DNA of 64,000 nt from Auricularia sp. M13. Taxonomy: Eukaryota > Basidiomycota > Agaricomycetes > Auriculariales > Auriculariaceae. Positions 1 through 12,000 of the stretch are shown here, one piece after another (the stretch's first letter is position 1; each line of letters begins with the position of its first letter). The position numbers and the translations under genes were made by a program. The stretch is taken from contig CM073199.1 of NCBI GenBank assembly GCA_037042915.1, positions 3,100,001 through 3,164,000 on the forward strand, read 5' to 3'. Under the pieces are notes generated by a model. The model worked only from the letters and a program-made list of their open reading frames with translations. It was not told the DNA's origin and did no database searches.

Positions 1-1302
1 CGACACGCTGTACCGAGCACATGGCTGTGACTTTTATCGATTTCCCGTGCCGTGCGAACGGGGCAGCAGAAGGTCGTGCCCAGGACGGATCCGGAATTAC
101 CGGAGACGAAGACCTGGGACTGCTGGGTTCACTCGAGTCACCGAGGTGGAGTGCACTATCCACGTCTGAAGATGCATGAGACACTGCAGTGCGTAAAGCA
201 AAATCAATCTGTGCGTACCAGGCCAGGAGCCGCCAGGCAAATTAGCATATGGTAGCGATGGCGTCGGCTCTGTTACACCATTGGCGATCAGATGCGTGTG
301 CGTGGTAGTTCAACAAGTGCGGCAGAGCGTACCAAAACCATGCATGATATTTGGAGCAAGCGATCCAGCGTCACGTGCGACAGTTGAATTATCTGGCATC
401 ACTGGCCGTCAGGAAATGATGGATTTGGAAATATTTCGCACCAAGAAAAGGAAAATCTGTGAGGAATCGTACTGTATTGTGAGACGAGGGCACACAGCAC
501 CGAAATCTAAATACGAACCAGAAACTACGCCTACAGAGGGCCCTTTTACGCCAAAAGGATCTGCGGATGCGAGGCGCGAGTTAGCGCAAAATAAATGCAG
601 AGAGGGAAACACTATGAATTACGTACCAGGCAAGACGGATGGATAGTCGGCAGAGCTGAAGATGAAAGAAGCGTCCTAAGAACAGCGTCAGAAAGTCGAA
701 GCGCACATAAAACATCCATACCGTTGCATCTGCGTGGTGCGCAAGCCTGGCAATTCGCGTAAGATCATATTTTGCGCGCCAAGTGATGAATTGCGACGCA
801 CCGGTGGTAGTCATATAGCGCGGCGTCCAGCGGCCCAGAGTCAGGGCCATGTGCGATATTTTGCAGCCCTGGGTCAGCGGTAGTAGTCAGAGCTCGAGAT
901 ACAGAGATTTTGGAGGATCTTACTTACAATCGGAGACCTGGTGCTCAGTGTACTGTGCAGCCTAATCAAACAGAAGGCAGTGAGCAAGGACGTCGAAATA
1001 GCGCGACCTATGTGCTTACGGGCGACTCGGTGCTCGACTCCAAGTTAGGCTCGCAAAATGACGCGTTGTCTGGCGTATACGCGTCGAGCATGGCGCGGAA
1101 TAACGATATCGGCGTTGCGGTCGAAAGGAAAGCGCGAGCGCGTTATTTGGCGCTGTGTGGTTCGCCCAACCACCCCTGGATTCGCGCATCGCACGCGCAT
1201 CGCACGAGCGCGCTCGGTCGACGCTGCAGCCTCTTCGGTCGGCCAGCTGAGGCGTCGGGCGGGATCATGAAACGGAATCAGTTCCGCACAGCACGCGCGT
1301 AG
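1..1302. other. gene-poor left flank, no supported gene
   Basis: Only short open frames occur on both strands, such as 281-646 and 910-1302. None has fungal coding character, a recognisable domain or a plausible splice structure. I see no tRNA or rRNA pattern. The stretch is best read as intergenic DNA. Confidence 0.5.
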
Positions 1303-1304
1303 TA

Positions 1305-1974
1305 AGGCTGCAACTAATTTAAATATAAGTACACCTTGACGTACTTTATTTAAATTCAGTATGTAATTAGTATTAATTAATTATAACTAGTTATATCTGA
1401 ATCAAATCAAGTGCCATTGATGACAAGTTATACTCAGTGTATGCAATTAATGACTGCACATACATGCATCTATAACTATACCTCCTGGTCATACAAGGTC
1501 CCTGATGTGTTGGGATGCCTGCAATGTGAGGGGGAAGCAAGAAACCTTTTTGGGTGACAGTATTACCAAATTGGGAAAGACAATCCAAGATGAAGCATGA
1601 CTGATGACTGGGATACCATGCCTGCTCCTCAGGTATATTATTGGTTATTAGGACTCCTTATGGATTGATACCATATGCATTTCCACCTCAGAATACTGCA
1701 GAAATTGACTCTGGCAGTGTGTAAAGTACTTGGCAGTCTTGCATATTGTCAAGGACCTCCACTCCCATGGCAGCAAGGTCTCTATAAAGGTGTATCAGGT
1801 CTAGAACACCTCTCTCTAGATGCATCTCAGTTGATCTGAGCCCTCATAAAGTTGACATGTAGATACAATTAATTATAACTATTTACTCAAAAATACACGA
1901 GTCCGTACTTTAATTATATTTATATAGGCTGTTAATTAATTATACTTAGTAATTAATTAATTTAGTTGCAGCCT
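1305..1974. mobile_element. 670 bp non-autonomous TA-type DNA transposon (MITE)
   Basis: The element is bounded by inverted repeats starting AGGCTGCAACTAA at 1305 and ending TTAGTTGCAGCCT at 1974. The match continues imperfectly into an AT-rich TTAATTAAT tract on both sides. It is flanked by TA at 1303-1304 and 1975-1976, the target-site duplication of the Tc1/mariner-like group. The inside is far more AT-rich than the surroundings. It contains no transposase frame, so it must depend on an enzyme made elsewhere. The boundaries and TA are seen directly; the superfamily is inferred from the TA alone. Confidence 0.8.
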
Positions 1975-1976
1975 TA

Positions 1977-3011
1977 GCGCGTAGGCGCTCACCTGTCAAT
2001 GCCACGTCACTGTCTCACTCTCACAGAAATGGTATATACTCCGCTGCTCCGTGTGCTTGAACGGGCTGCTCGTGAGCACTCTGTGAGCTGCCAGCCACGC
2101 TCACCGGTGCTCATGAAAAGGTAGGGTCGCTCTCGGGCTCACGCACTCGTGAGCAGCGTGAGCGCTGATGAGCAACCCGGATTTTTACAGAAGCAGCCCC
2201 GATACAATGCTTCCTTGCGGCTCTCAAACTTCCTAGTTTGCTGAATCCTGTCCAATTTTTATCTCTTATCAATGCTGGACATTAATGGTTTGCTTATCTT
2301 CTCATGAGCCAGCATGCAGCGAGCCTCCGCTTGCATCATTGCACGGGTACCGTGGCGCTGGACAGCGACAGCCTTCGAGCGCTTTCAATTTGCTTTTAAT
2401 TCACCCAGTCTACCTCACATAATTTTACAGAAGCTATAGTCGACTATGAAACTCATCCCAGCACCTCGATTCCAGGTCGAGTTGTTGCTAGTCACACGTC
2501 GATAAGTACAGTATGCCACATCCATCCCTCAGACAGTGGAAGCACTTCGATTGACCACTCCTGGGTCATAGTATATGATTATTTGAAGAGAAAAGGGTTT
2601 GTGAGCTGGCGCGATAGCAAAACATCATGGGTAATCAAAACCCGAAGCCGAATCCAGTGGCAAGACTTTGATTATGAAGTATAACTAACGTGTTGCATTA
2701 TCAATGCTTCACCATTCAGTCGCGACTCACCACCAGAAAACCCTCAGGTCAGAAGTCCGTCATGAGAGCAACTTCTGCGAGGCCCATATGAGCTGGAAAT
2801 GGGGTCTTCAACTGCGACCCCGCGCCAGGAACTTCCAACCGGGAACTTCCAGCCGGAAGTTGGCTTGGGCTGATTTTCCCGCAAGGTTCGCGTGCGATCA
2901 AATGGCCGAAAAACTGGCTGGTGCTTGGAACTTCCAATTGCCCCCCGCCTCGCGCCCACCACCGCCCGCGCGACACCACGCCCACCGCACCGCGCTCGCC
3001 GCCCGCCCCCC
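1977..3011. other. intergenic upstream of the Hpc2 gene, with a GTGAGC-rich cluster
   Basis: No gene is supported here. Positions 2060-2175 hold a run of GTGAGC/GCTCAC hexamers in both orientations, including GCTGCTCGTGAGCA and CACTCGTGAGCAGC, so the strand could fold on itself. The final 300 bases before the Hpc2 start are C-rich and probably contain its promoter and leader. I see no clear TATA box. Confidence 0.4.
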
Positions 3012-5476
3012 ATGAGCTCCAAGGCCTCGCCCATCGTCCTTGACGACACCGAGCCCGAAGACGAGGGGCCAAGCACGCCGCGGGTGGCCGCTATCCACGT
3101 TATACCGCCCACCTCGCCGGCCGCCGAGCTGGCCAGCACACCGACCTCGCATGCGCTCACCGTCACCCAGGAAAATTCTCCAGAACCTCTGGCGTCCGGG
3201 TCTGCTATGGACGAAGACGAGCCCGAGCCCGGCACCGACGACGTTGCGCCGCCTGAGCCTATGGACGTGGATGACGTTGCCGACGGCGAGCAGGCCGAGG
3301 GCGAGGCCGACGACGAGTCTGAGAGCGACAGCGACAGCGAGGACGAGCCCGACGACGCCCAGGGGCCTTCGCAGCACTCTGAAGAAGACATCACGCGTTC
3401 ACCGACCCAGCCATCGCCACCGGCCAGCCAGGCTCCGTTGCCTCCCGCCAACGGCACCGCTCCGGCGACTGCTTCCGAACCGGCCGAGTCCACACCCACA
3501 CCTGCTGCCGCAAATGCCGCAGGATTGTCCAGCAAACCCAATTCCAAGGGGAAGCCTGCGTCTCAGGCTGCGAAGCCGAAATCCAAACGCGTGCACAAGT
3601 CGCCGACGCCGCCTCCCCCGCCTCCACCCCCTCTCCAAACGGTGCGGCTGGAGATTAAGCTTGGCCGCGGCTCCAATCGCGAGTATGCTTTCGACCTGGC
3701 GCAAATGGCAGAGGAGAAGGGCATGCGTATCCGCCCACCTCCGCCACGCAAATTGGAGTCAGATTCAGAGCCGGACAGCGCGGAGGAGATGGCTAAGGCG
3801 CTCGATGCCGCCGCCGCTGCTGCCGATGCTGCTGCTGCCTCAAAGAAGAAACGGGTAAGTCCCTTCGACATGTATATATCATAGCACGCTGAAGATTGTT
3901 ACAGAAACGCAAACGGGCCGACGAGCAATACGACCTGGAGGACGATTTCATCGACGACACGGAGCTGGCCATCGAGGAGCGCAAGTTCTTCGCGCAGACC
4001 AAGCAGACCGGCTTCTATGTCTCCTCTGGCGAGGTCGCATTGCTGCGTGAGAAGGTCGAGCCTAGCACCAAGCACCGCTCGCCGAAGAAGCCGACCGCAC
4101 AAACGGCGCCGTCCACGCCCATACCCATCATCCCGCCCTCCATTCCCCTCGCCAACAAACCGAACGCGAAGCGTAGCTCCCTTGCTCGTACCCTGCAGAG
4201 TTTGCCGGGCTTGCCGGCGCCGCGTGAGAGCCCTGCGATGAAGGCCCTCGTCAGGAAGATTCCCATGCCGCCGCCGCTCAATCAGGGCACGCCTGACAAT
4301 CCGATTCCGCTAGACGGTAACAAAGACGAAGACGACGAGGGCGGCGAAGAGGAGAAGCATGAAGAAGTGCTGACGGGCGGACGTGGTACAAAGCGCAAGG
4401 CCAGCATGGGCGGTGCCGGAGTCGACGGCCAGCCCGACCGCGCAACGCCAGGGGACGGCGACATGGTCGCCGAGCCGCGCAAGCGACGCAAGGTGCACGA
4501 CCTGCCGCAGTTCAGCAAGGAACTGCAGCCCGAGATCGAGATGCTTAAGCAGCTTGTCGACCGCGGTGCGCTCAAGATACATTCCGTGTCATTCTCCCTC
4601 CTTATTTTGACATGACATGCCGCAGAGGAGCAGGCTTTCTCAATCCGCGGCAAGTTCCCGCAGCACGTCAAGCCGATCCTGGCGCAGGTCGCGCTGAAGG
4701 CGATCGTGCTGGACGAGTACGACGACGAGTTCTTCGACGCGATGCCCAAGATCTTCCCATACAACCGCTTCACGATGAAGAAGCTCATCACGCGCATCGT
4801 GTACCCGCACCACGTCGAGCTGCTCAACAGGCGCTGCGAGGAGCTTCTTGCCGAGCTCAAGAAGATCGCCGACGACGGGTTCGAGAACGCGCAGACTGAG
4901 CACGCGCGCGCCGTCGCCGCATGGGGTGCGTCCTGCTAGCCTTCCCGGCACCTTACTGACCATGACGCGCGCGCAGAGAGCAAGCAGGCGAAGAAGAAGG
5001 CCGAGGCGGCGGACGCAGCGGTTGTCGCGCCGCCCGTCGCGGTCGAGAACGGCGCGGACGGCGAGCGCGAGGACAAGCCGCCGAAGCAGAAGTTCAAGCT
5101 GACCGAGGCGATGCGCACGATCATCTGGAACCTCGTCTGCCTGTCGAACGACTGCGCCGCGCTCAGCAACGAGAAGAAGTGCGCGCCACCGGTTTCGGTT
5201 TCCGCGCGGACGCGCCTGCTGATGTTCAAGTTCCCTATTTGCAGCAAGCTCGAGAACATCACCGAGAACGTCAGCGAGCAGGGTCTGCGCAAGGTCTTGT
5301 ATCAGAAGGTTCGTGTGGTTTCCATTCTGCTGTCCTGTGCTCACGCCCTGTCGAAGATAAATAGCTGTTTCCCCGATGGATGGATGGACACGGGCATCCT
5401 CTCCCGCGAAGTGAGCTCGCTGAAGAAGAAGCAGGGGCGAGAAAACATGGCTGAGCTTCCCGATGGCGCCACATAG
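3012..5476 (+). CDS. HPC2: HIR-complex subunit Hpc2 / ubinuclein-like histone chaperone
   Basis: Proposed exons are 3012-3854, 3905-4565, 4626-4925, 4977-5178, 5245-5308 and 5357-5476, giving about 729 residues in one open frame. Residues 1-280 are low complexity: acidic Ser/Asp/Glu stretches and a Pro run before residue 210. The Hpc2-related (HRD/HUN) core follows at about 287-325, with YDLEDDFIDDTEL and then FYVSSGEVALL. A helical middle part contains KFPQHVKPILAQVALKAI, typical of ubinucleins. Family knowledge: Hpc2 binds H3-H4 with Hir1-Hir3 for replication-independent nucleosome assembly and histone gene repression in the nucleus. The start is the first ATG giving the acidic N-terminus. 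The 66 bp intron at 5179-5244 is in frame and optional; that at 5309-5356 has a weak acceptor. Three donors are GTGCGC or GTGCGT. Confidence 0.85.
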
Positions 5477-5758
5477 ACATTCGCGCTTCCCTGTCTTGCT
5501 GCTTGGTTTTGCGATACCTTAAATTCCTCTGTACTTGTTTCCTACTGTACACTTATCGGCCATAATCTTGCTAACCATACCGAGCACCAATGCGATACCT
5601 ATCTTGCGGTCTTGCTTGTCAGAAAGAAATCAATGACGTTGCTTGTGATTTGCCCGTCGCGGATTCAAAATGACTTTCCCCATTCCTTGTTGCACGCCTC
5701 TTCGGCCTGACTCCATGCTGCCCCAGCCCCAGCGCGTCCTTCTTACCTTTATACCACG

Positions 5759-7475
5759 ATGATTGGCAACTCTGTGGCCGAGTACATCTTTATTCGCGCT
5801 TGTATCACAGCTCTGCGCCTCGTCACGCCGCTCAGCTTCGCATTTCTCGCGTACCTCGTCTACGATGCTCGACACGGTGGCACAATACCTCTCTGGGCCG
5901 CGACTTGGCCAGCGATAGAATGCCTATTTTACTTGATTATCTACCTACCGTGGACCAGGCGTCTCCAGCAGGTCAGTCGCTCGATTTCTTGTCCCGTAAA
6001 ATCCAGATTGCACGACTCGGAGTGCAAGCTCGATATGAAGATGTCTGTCTGCCATTGGCAGTGCATTAGCATATTTCACGTCACACATTCAACCACTTTC
6101 TAACATTCATACAGGCTGCTGTACACCCCCCGCTACGTCCACGGAACGAGCGCGAGAAGCTCTTCAATGCGTGCCATAGCCATATCCCAGATATCCGCGC
6201 CTATATTTCTGGGTGGTACAGAGGCAGCCATTCCGACGAGCTTTTCCACGAGAATATCGTGGACTGGCTGCTCTGGGCTGTGTTCAACGCAGACAGAGCC
6301 GAGCTCGAGAAGCACGAGAGCTGGAACGAGGAAATCGACAACTATATAGCGCGTATAGAGGAGCTTGTTGGCCACCCGTTCCCCGAAGGACGCAACCCGC
6401 ATGTGAAGAGTATCAGGCTCACACTTGACGAGGTGTCAATGAGACATCGTCCCCTGATTTGGTATCTGGTGCGCGACGTCCTTTAATTCTGAACAGTCCC
6501 CTAATTTTTTTTCGTTTTGCAGATTGTCGGTCTCGTCGATCTCATAACTTGTGTGCAACTGCGAGCGCTCGGCTTCACGCACTTCGCGACGCCGCGCTGG
6601 TTCACCTCCTTTCCATTCCGCCCATATACGGTGTTGTCTCAGAGATCAACAACCAATTTATCGTATTGGGTGCGACCTCATCGTTCGGAAACCAAGCTTC
6701 CCGTTGTATTCCTTCATGGCATAGGCGTGCGTGCAATGCTTTCGTACTTGCTAATTTAACATTGTCAAAACAGATTGGACTGTGGCCATACGCAGACTTC
6801 TTCAAGGAGTTCAAGACTCTAGAACCGGACGTCGGCATCATTCTCATCGAAATCCTGCCCATTAGCATGCGCATCACTTCGCCCATGCCAGGCCAGAACG
6901 AGATGGTCGGATCCATTAACGCCGTCCTCGATCGCCACGCTGTAACACAGACAGTTCTCATGACCCACTCATACGGCTCCGTCATCGCCGCGCATCTCAT
7001 CCATTCCGAGCTGCACGACCGCTTGGCCGCCCTCGTGCTAGTCGACCCCGTCGCGCTTCTCCTGCATCTCCCGGACACGGCGTCCAACTTCGTGTACCGC
7101 CGCCCGCGCCGCGCGAACGAGCACCAGCTCTGGTATTTTGCCTCGCGCGACCCGGGCATCTCGCACACGCTCAGCCGCCGATTCTTCTGGGGCGAGAATA
7201 TCCTGTGGAAGACGGACATTGCGCCGCCGCGTGCTGCCGTCGTGCTGAGCGAGCGCGACCAGATCATGCCTGCGTTCCACGTGTGGAAATATCTAACGGG
7301 CTCTGACGTCGATTGGGACGACAACACCGTTCTTCGTAGCTGGGCGACGGGCGAGGGAGACAAGAAACTCGAGGTGCTGTATTACAAGGACATCGACCAC
7401 TCGCAGGTGTTCGAGACTAGGACTAGACGCGCCGACTTGCTGGCGATCCTGCAGCGCTTTGTGGGTATAGAATGA
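5759..7475 (+). CDS. membrane-anchored alpha/beta hydrolase
   Basis: Exons 5759-5971, 6115-6468, 6523-6726 and 6774-7475 join in frame to 490 residues. The N-terminus has two hydrophobic segments, about residues 8-32 and 44-62, so the protein is probably held in a membrane. The hydrolase fold starts at VVFLHGIG (oxyanion HG, about 250-257). The nucleophile elbow is THSYGS, with Ser near residue 323. Candidate acid and histidine are in ERDQIMP and DIDHSQVF. This set is typical of fungal serine hydrolases (esterase or lipase-like), but the substrate cannot be told from sequence. The first intron, 143 bp, is longer than the others. The start is the ATG at the head of the first hydrophobic stretch; the family match is firm, the biological role unknown. 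Confidence 0.8.
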
Positions 7476-7785
7476 CCCTGCCATCGTATGTACCATATCC
7501 GTTTATGCAATACTGAGCCTCCTGGACATTTGATCCTTGCCAGCTCAGTCGTTGCCACTTGCAAGGAGGCGCCTGTGCAGTGTGACTAAGGACTGACTAA
7601 GGTATTAGACGCGTCCATTTCCTTATCCAAACTCTAGCTTGGATCTCGAAGCCCGAGGAGTACGCTTTCTTTGTCACAGTGGCTTGGCCACTATAAGAGG
7701 TGGGGCAGCCTGTCCTCCCATGAGTCGATTAATTCGACATATTACTGAGCTCTTACCAGCTCAGATCTCAGTCCCACCTCTAGGC
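7476..7785. other. short intergenic region
   Basis: This gap between the hydrolase and the NmrA-like gene shows no gene. The open frame of the next gene extends back to 7639 without an ATG that gives family-like sequence, so this is read as leader and promoter. Confidence 0.5.
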
Positions 7786-8779
7786 ATGCCTGCTCTCACC
7801 TACCGGTCGTTCGTCGTCGCCGGAACGGGACCGTTGGGCATCGCCATAGCCACCGAACTGGTGAAACTGGGTGCGACCGTCGTCTTCTTCACTCGCAGCA
7901 GCAACAGCAAGCTCGAGGCCTCGGGCATCGTAACGAAGGTCGTTGACTATGCGAACGCCGATGCTCTGGTCGAAGCCTTGAAGGGCATGGACGTTGTCGT
8001 TTCGACTCTCAACGGCGCGGGCTTTGATGCTCAGCCCACTCTGGCAGACGCGTCGAAGAAGGCGGGTGTCAAGCTCTTTGTGCCGTCGTAGGTCCTCATT
8101 GCCGCATTGGCGACATCTTGCTAACTCGTGCGTACCCTAGGGAGTTTGGTTCTCGCACCCAGGATCAGGAGCCCGGCGGCCCCCTCGAGTTCAAAGTCCA
8201 ACTGCAGCGACATCTGAGGTCGATCGATCTGCCTTTCACGGTGTACAACATCGGGCTCTTCTCTGATCTGCCGCTGACTGAACCATGGAAACAGTACGTG
8301 CTATGCTCATCCTTTACGCCAATGATGATTTTGACTTGACCTCGTCTTTCTCCAGATTTCCGGCGGTCTTCAACATTGCTGAGAAGAAGCTGACCATCGT
8401 CGGCAAAGGCGAGACGAAGATTTCGCTCACGACACAAGCCGACATAGGGCGCTTCGTCGCCTACACTCTGACGCATCTTCCCGCCTCCCTGCTGGCGTAC
8501 GCGCACCTGGGCATTGCAGGTTCGAGGCTCTCACTCAAGGAAATGGCGGCGGTGCTGGAGAAGAAGTACGGAGGACCGATAGAGATCGTGCGTCGCGACC
8601 CGGACGCCGTCCTGCAAGAGGCTAGGGAGAAGGGCAAGGACGCCAATAACCTCGACTACATTTACTGGATGTTCGATCGTGGCTACACCGACATCGAGGA
8701 CTGCAGGCATCTCGTGCCAGGTTGGAAGCCTATGTCTTACGAAGAAGCTGTTGAGAAGTATTATCCCCCTGCAGGCTAA
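7786..8779 (+). CDS. NmrA-like / isoflavone-reductase-like NAD(P)-binding protein
   Basis: Exons 7786-8087, 8141-8293 and 8356-8779 total 879 nt, or 292 residues. The N-terminus VVAGTGPLGIAIATEL carries the glycine-rich dinucleotide loop of an atypical short-chain dehydrogenase. It is followed by FFTRSSNSKL, where the Arg could contact NADP phosphate, and by VVSTLNGAG. The central KLFVPSEFG motif spans the first intron and is a hallmark of the NmrA/isoflavone reductase family. C-terminal helices include DIGRFVAYTL and a region matching substrate-cap sequence. Family members are either redox sensors or small-molecule reductases, so the substrate is unknown. The ATG at 7786 was chosen because it puts the Gly-rich loop about ten residues from the start. 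Confidence 0.85.
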
Positions 8780-9036
8780 TGTACTTGTTCCTATTTGTGC
8801 ACGCCGGCGGCCAGAATAAATTACGCCCGTTGCCTGCTCCCTGTTTGACTGCAGGCCTATTTACAGGCTTGCCCACGCCCATTGCTTCCTGCGTGTTTCA
8901 TCTGGATTTTGAACAATATCTGCGCGTCTATCATATTCATGATGTTGAATGTAGTATCCAGCATGTATTTTACATCCCAGAGCGGTAGAGCAGAAATAAG
9001 GATAGCAGAGAGATATCTGTACAGTCAATAGCCTCT

Positions 9037-12000
9037 CTACATGGAGACCGTGGCGTAGCCGAAACTCGAATTGTCTAAACCGCGCGCGACGAGCGCAAAT
9101 TGCTGCGCGGCATCTCGTGTTCTTCTTGGCGAGCGCGCGCTGCGACTGACGTTAGCAAGAACGCATTATGAGCGGTTAGAGATCAGTACCTCATGAGCGC
9201 CTTGAGGAACTTCTCACGCGCATCCGCGTCGGCCTTGCAATTCTCAAATCCGTCCTGCAAAATGGCCAAATTCAGCGCGCAGTCGCACATAAAAAAGTGC
9301 GCAGTGACGCACCGAGAAGAGCACCTCCGTCATCCACATTCTACAAAGCTCCGATTTCGATGTAATCAGACGCGCCAGCAGTTCGCTCAGGTTCGGCACA
9401 ACCGAGCGCGGCGCGACGCCCGCGATGCCGAAAAGCAGCGCAGAAACGATGTTGAGCCCATACGTTGCCAGCAACGCGTCGACCTGCGTGCCGAGTGTAT
9501 CGTCCCCGAACGCGGTCTGCAAGAATCGTAGCTATATACTTGTGTAAGTACCAGCGGAGCATCGAGCGGGCAGAAATCTGCACGCACCAGGAAACTGCAG
9601 GCCGCAACGAGCGAGTATCGCTCCTGCAGCCCAAGCGCAGCGATCGCGCAGCGCATGACGGCATCGAACGCGCCGGGCGGGAGCTCAAAGAACACCCAAA
9701 TGAAGTTCGTCGCGACCTGCTCGAGGAACTTGAAGAACGCCTGGGCCACGTCGGGTTGCTCCTCCGCCGCGAGCGAGGCGAGCGCGGGCTCCAGCAACAG
9801 CGGCAGCACGCTGACAACGAACGCTCGTGCCTCCGCGTTCGGCACGGGTTTGAGAGTCGACGACGTTGGCGGATTGAGTTGCACGATGAGCATGCCGGCA
9901 AGACCGAGCCACACGGCCGTTAACTGCCGTCGCGCGGCGACCGCGACGAGCTGCAGCAGCGGCATTGGGCTCAGAGTAAGGAGCGTCAGATCCTGCGGAA
10001 GCGCAGTGATGCTCTTCATCGTCTCGCTCAATGCCTGTAAATAGGTAATACTTTAGCGACGCGTAACGCAGATGTCCCAACAAAGAGGAAACGCACGTCA
10101 GAGATGCCGGCGTCCGTCGACCAAATTTCCACCGTCTTGCTCAACGCCTGCAGAACCGCGTCCCGGAGCGCAACCATGCGCGGGTTGGCTCTTGCCCGCT
10201 CCATGCGCTCACGTTCCTTCTGCAAGAAGCCTTCCTCGTCGTCCCCGTCATACCACAAATCCATCTGACTAGTCAGGCCCTTGGCACAGCCAGTCAAGGC
10301 CTGCAGCTCGGTCATGCAGAGCAAACGCGCTTCGTCCGGCAGCTTCAAAAAGAATGAATATACCTGCACAAAGAGCAACACGTAGACCTACCGTAGCACT
10401 GTTGTTCAGCGCCTGCATGAGCTTGCTCACGACGGGACTGATAATACCCTGTGATACTCATTAATCACAGACGAGGAGGGGATGCCCGGGACGCACCTCA
10501 ACGGGACCGATAGCCTCATCGGGCGGCAGCGCCTGAATCACGCTCGCAATACTCTGCAAGATCTTATTCCTCTCCGTGTCCTGCAAGCCATAATTCAGCG
10601 CTGATAGCACGACGAGACGAGTACTCACAGGTATGGAGTCAAGCTTAGAGTACAGCTCCCCAAATGCCGCAATGTGCGGTGCAAGCGCTGCGCGGTTCGA
10701 ATCGCACAGGTCGCGCAGCGCGTTCACGGCGTAAAGACACAGAGCGGGCTCGTGGATGGCTCCGACAACGTAGTTGATGACGCTGAGGAGAAGCGCGCCG
10801 TCCTGCTTTGCAAACCAGCTGGCGTAGCTCCCTAGCGACCAATGAGATTAGAACAAATCGAACTTGCAGTTGAAACGAAGGCGCACCAATACAACTCAGG
10901 GCGGTCAATCGCACCCTGTCGGTCCCACTCGCAGGCAGCCGACCCAGGATGTCCGCTGAGAACAAGCGCCCGAGGATGGGCTCGCTCTCGCGTTCTGGGG
11001 GCACGCCTTCCTGAATGGCAGTAAGGCAGTGCAGCGCGGCCTCGGCGTCCTCCCAGCCATGCGGAAGCGGCCTCGCGACCTCCGCCGCAACAACATCCAC
11101 CAACGACCGCGCCATGGTGTCGCGCAGCACATAATACGCATTAACGAGGCTATCCCCAATATCGCGCCTATAGACCGTAAACCGATCGCGCTGGTCCTTC
11201 TGCCACGCACGGAGCTCGTGCGGCGGCGGCCATGTGGCCTTCCTGCGGAGCACGACGACGACCTCGGCGTAGAGCTGCTGCGCGATGGCCCAGTGCGGGC
11301 CATCCTCGGGCGTGTCGGCGTTCCAGAGGGCCTCCTGCAGCAGGTACCAGAACGGGAGCACGAGCTCGCTCTCCTCCTCGTCCACGCCGAAGACGCCCGG
11401 GAGCGCCTGAAAGCCGAGCACGAGCCGCAGGAACGCCTGCACGCGCGGCGCGCCGAGGTGCGCCGCGATGTACGCCACGCTGTGGTCGCCCAGCGCTGCG
11501 AGCAGCTTGCACAGCGCGTGCGCGAGCTCGGGCTCGCTCTCGTACGCGGCGAGGATCGTCGGCCCGTTCGTCGCGAGCCAGTCGAGCAGCGGCTCCGTCA
11601 GCGTCCGAGTGCCCGCGCCCGATGCAAGCGAGGACCCCGTGAGCACGGCGTCGAGCGCCTCGGTGGCGGCGGCAAAGGAGGTTGGCGAGTTCAGCAACCC
11701 CAAAAGCATGGGCAGCATGCCTGTTAGGTCGCTGTCCACAGGAATGAGCACAGGGAATTTGGGGGCTGTTGCATGCAGACGCACTCAGCGGGGATGCCGA
11801 ACGTGATCCAGGCCGAAAGACACTTCATGGCGGACTGCAGCTCGCGTTGCGAGGCGCCTGGGTTGGACATAGTCGCCTTCACTGCTGCCGTCGTTAATTG
11901 CACGGCGTCCAGCAATGTCTGGTTCATTCGCATTCTGCAACATGCAATTCAGTAAGCTGATAACGGGAGAATGAGCAAGTATCGTGAAGAGAGGGAAGGC

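Noticed and set aside
11732-11784. Coding stretch KFPVLIPVDS between two karyopherin exons
   Set aside because: It is out of frame with both sides; a 53 bp GTGCGT-CAG intron removes it and restores the frame.
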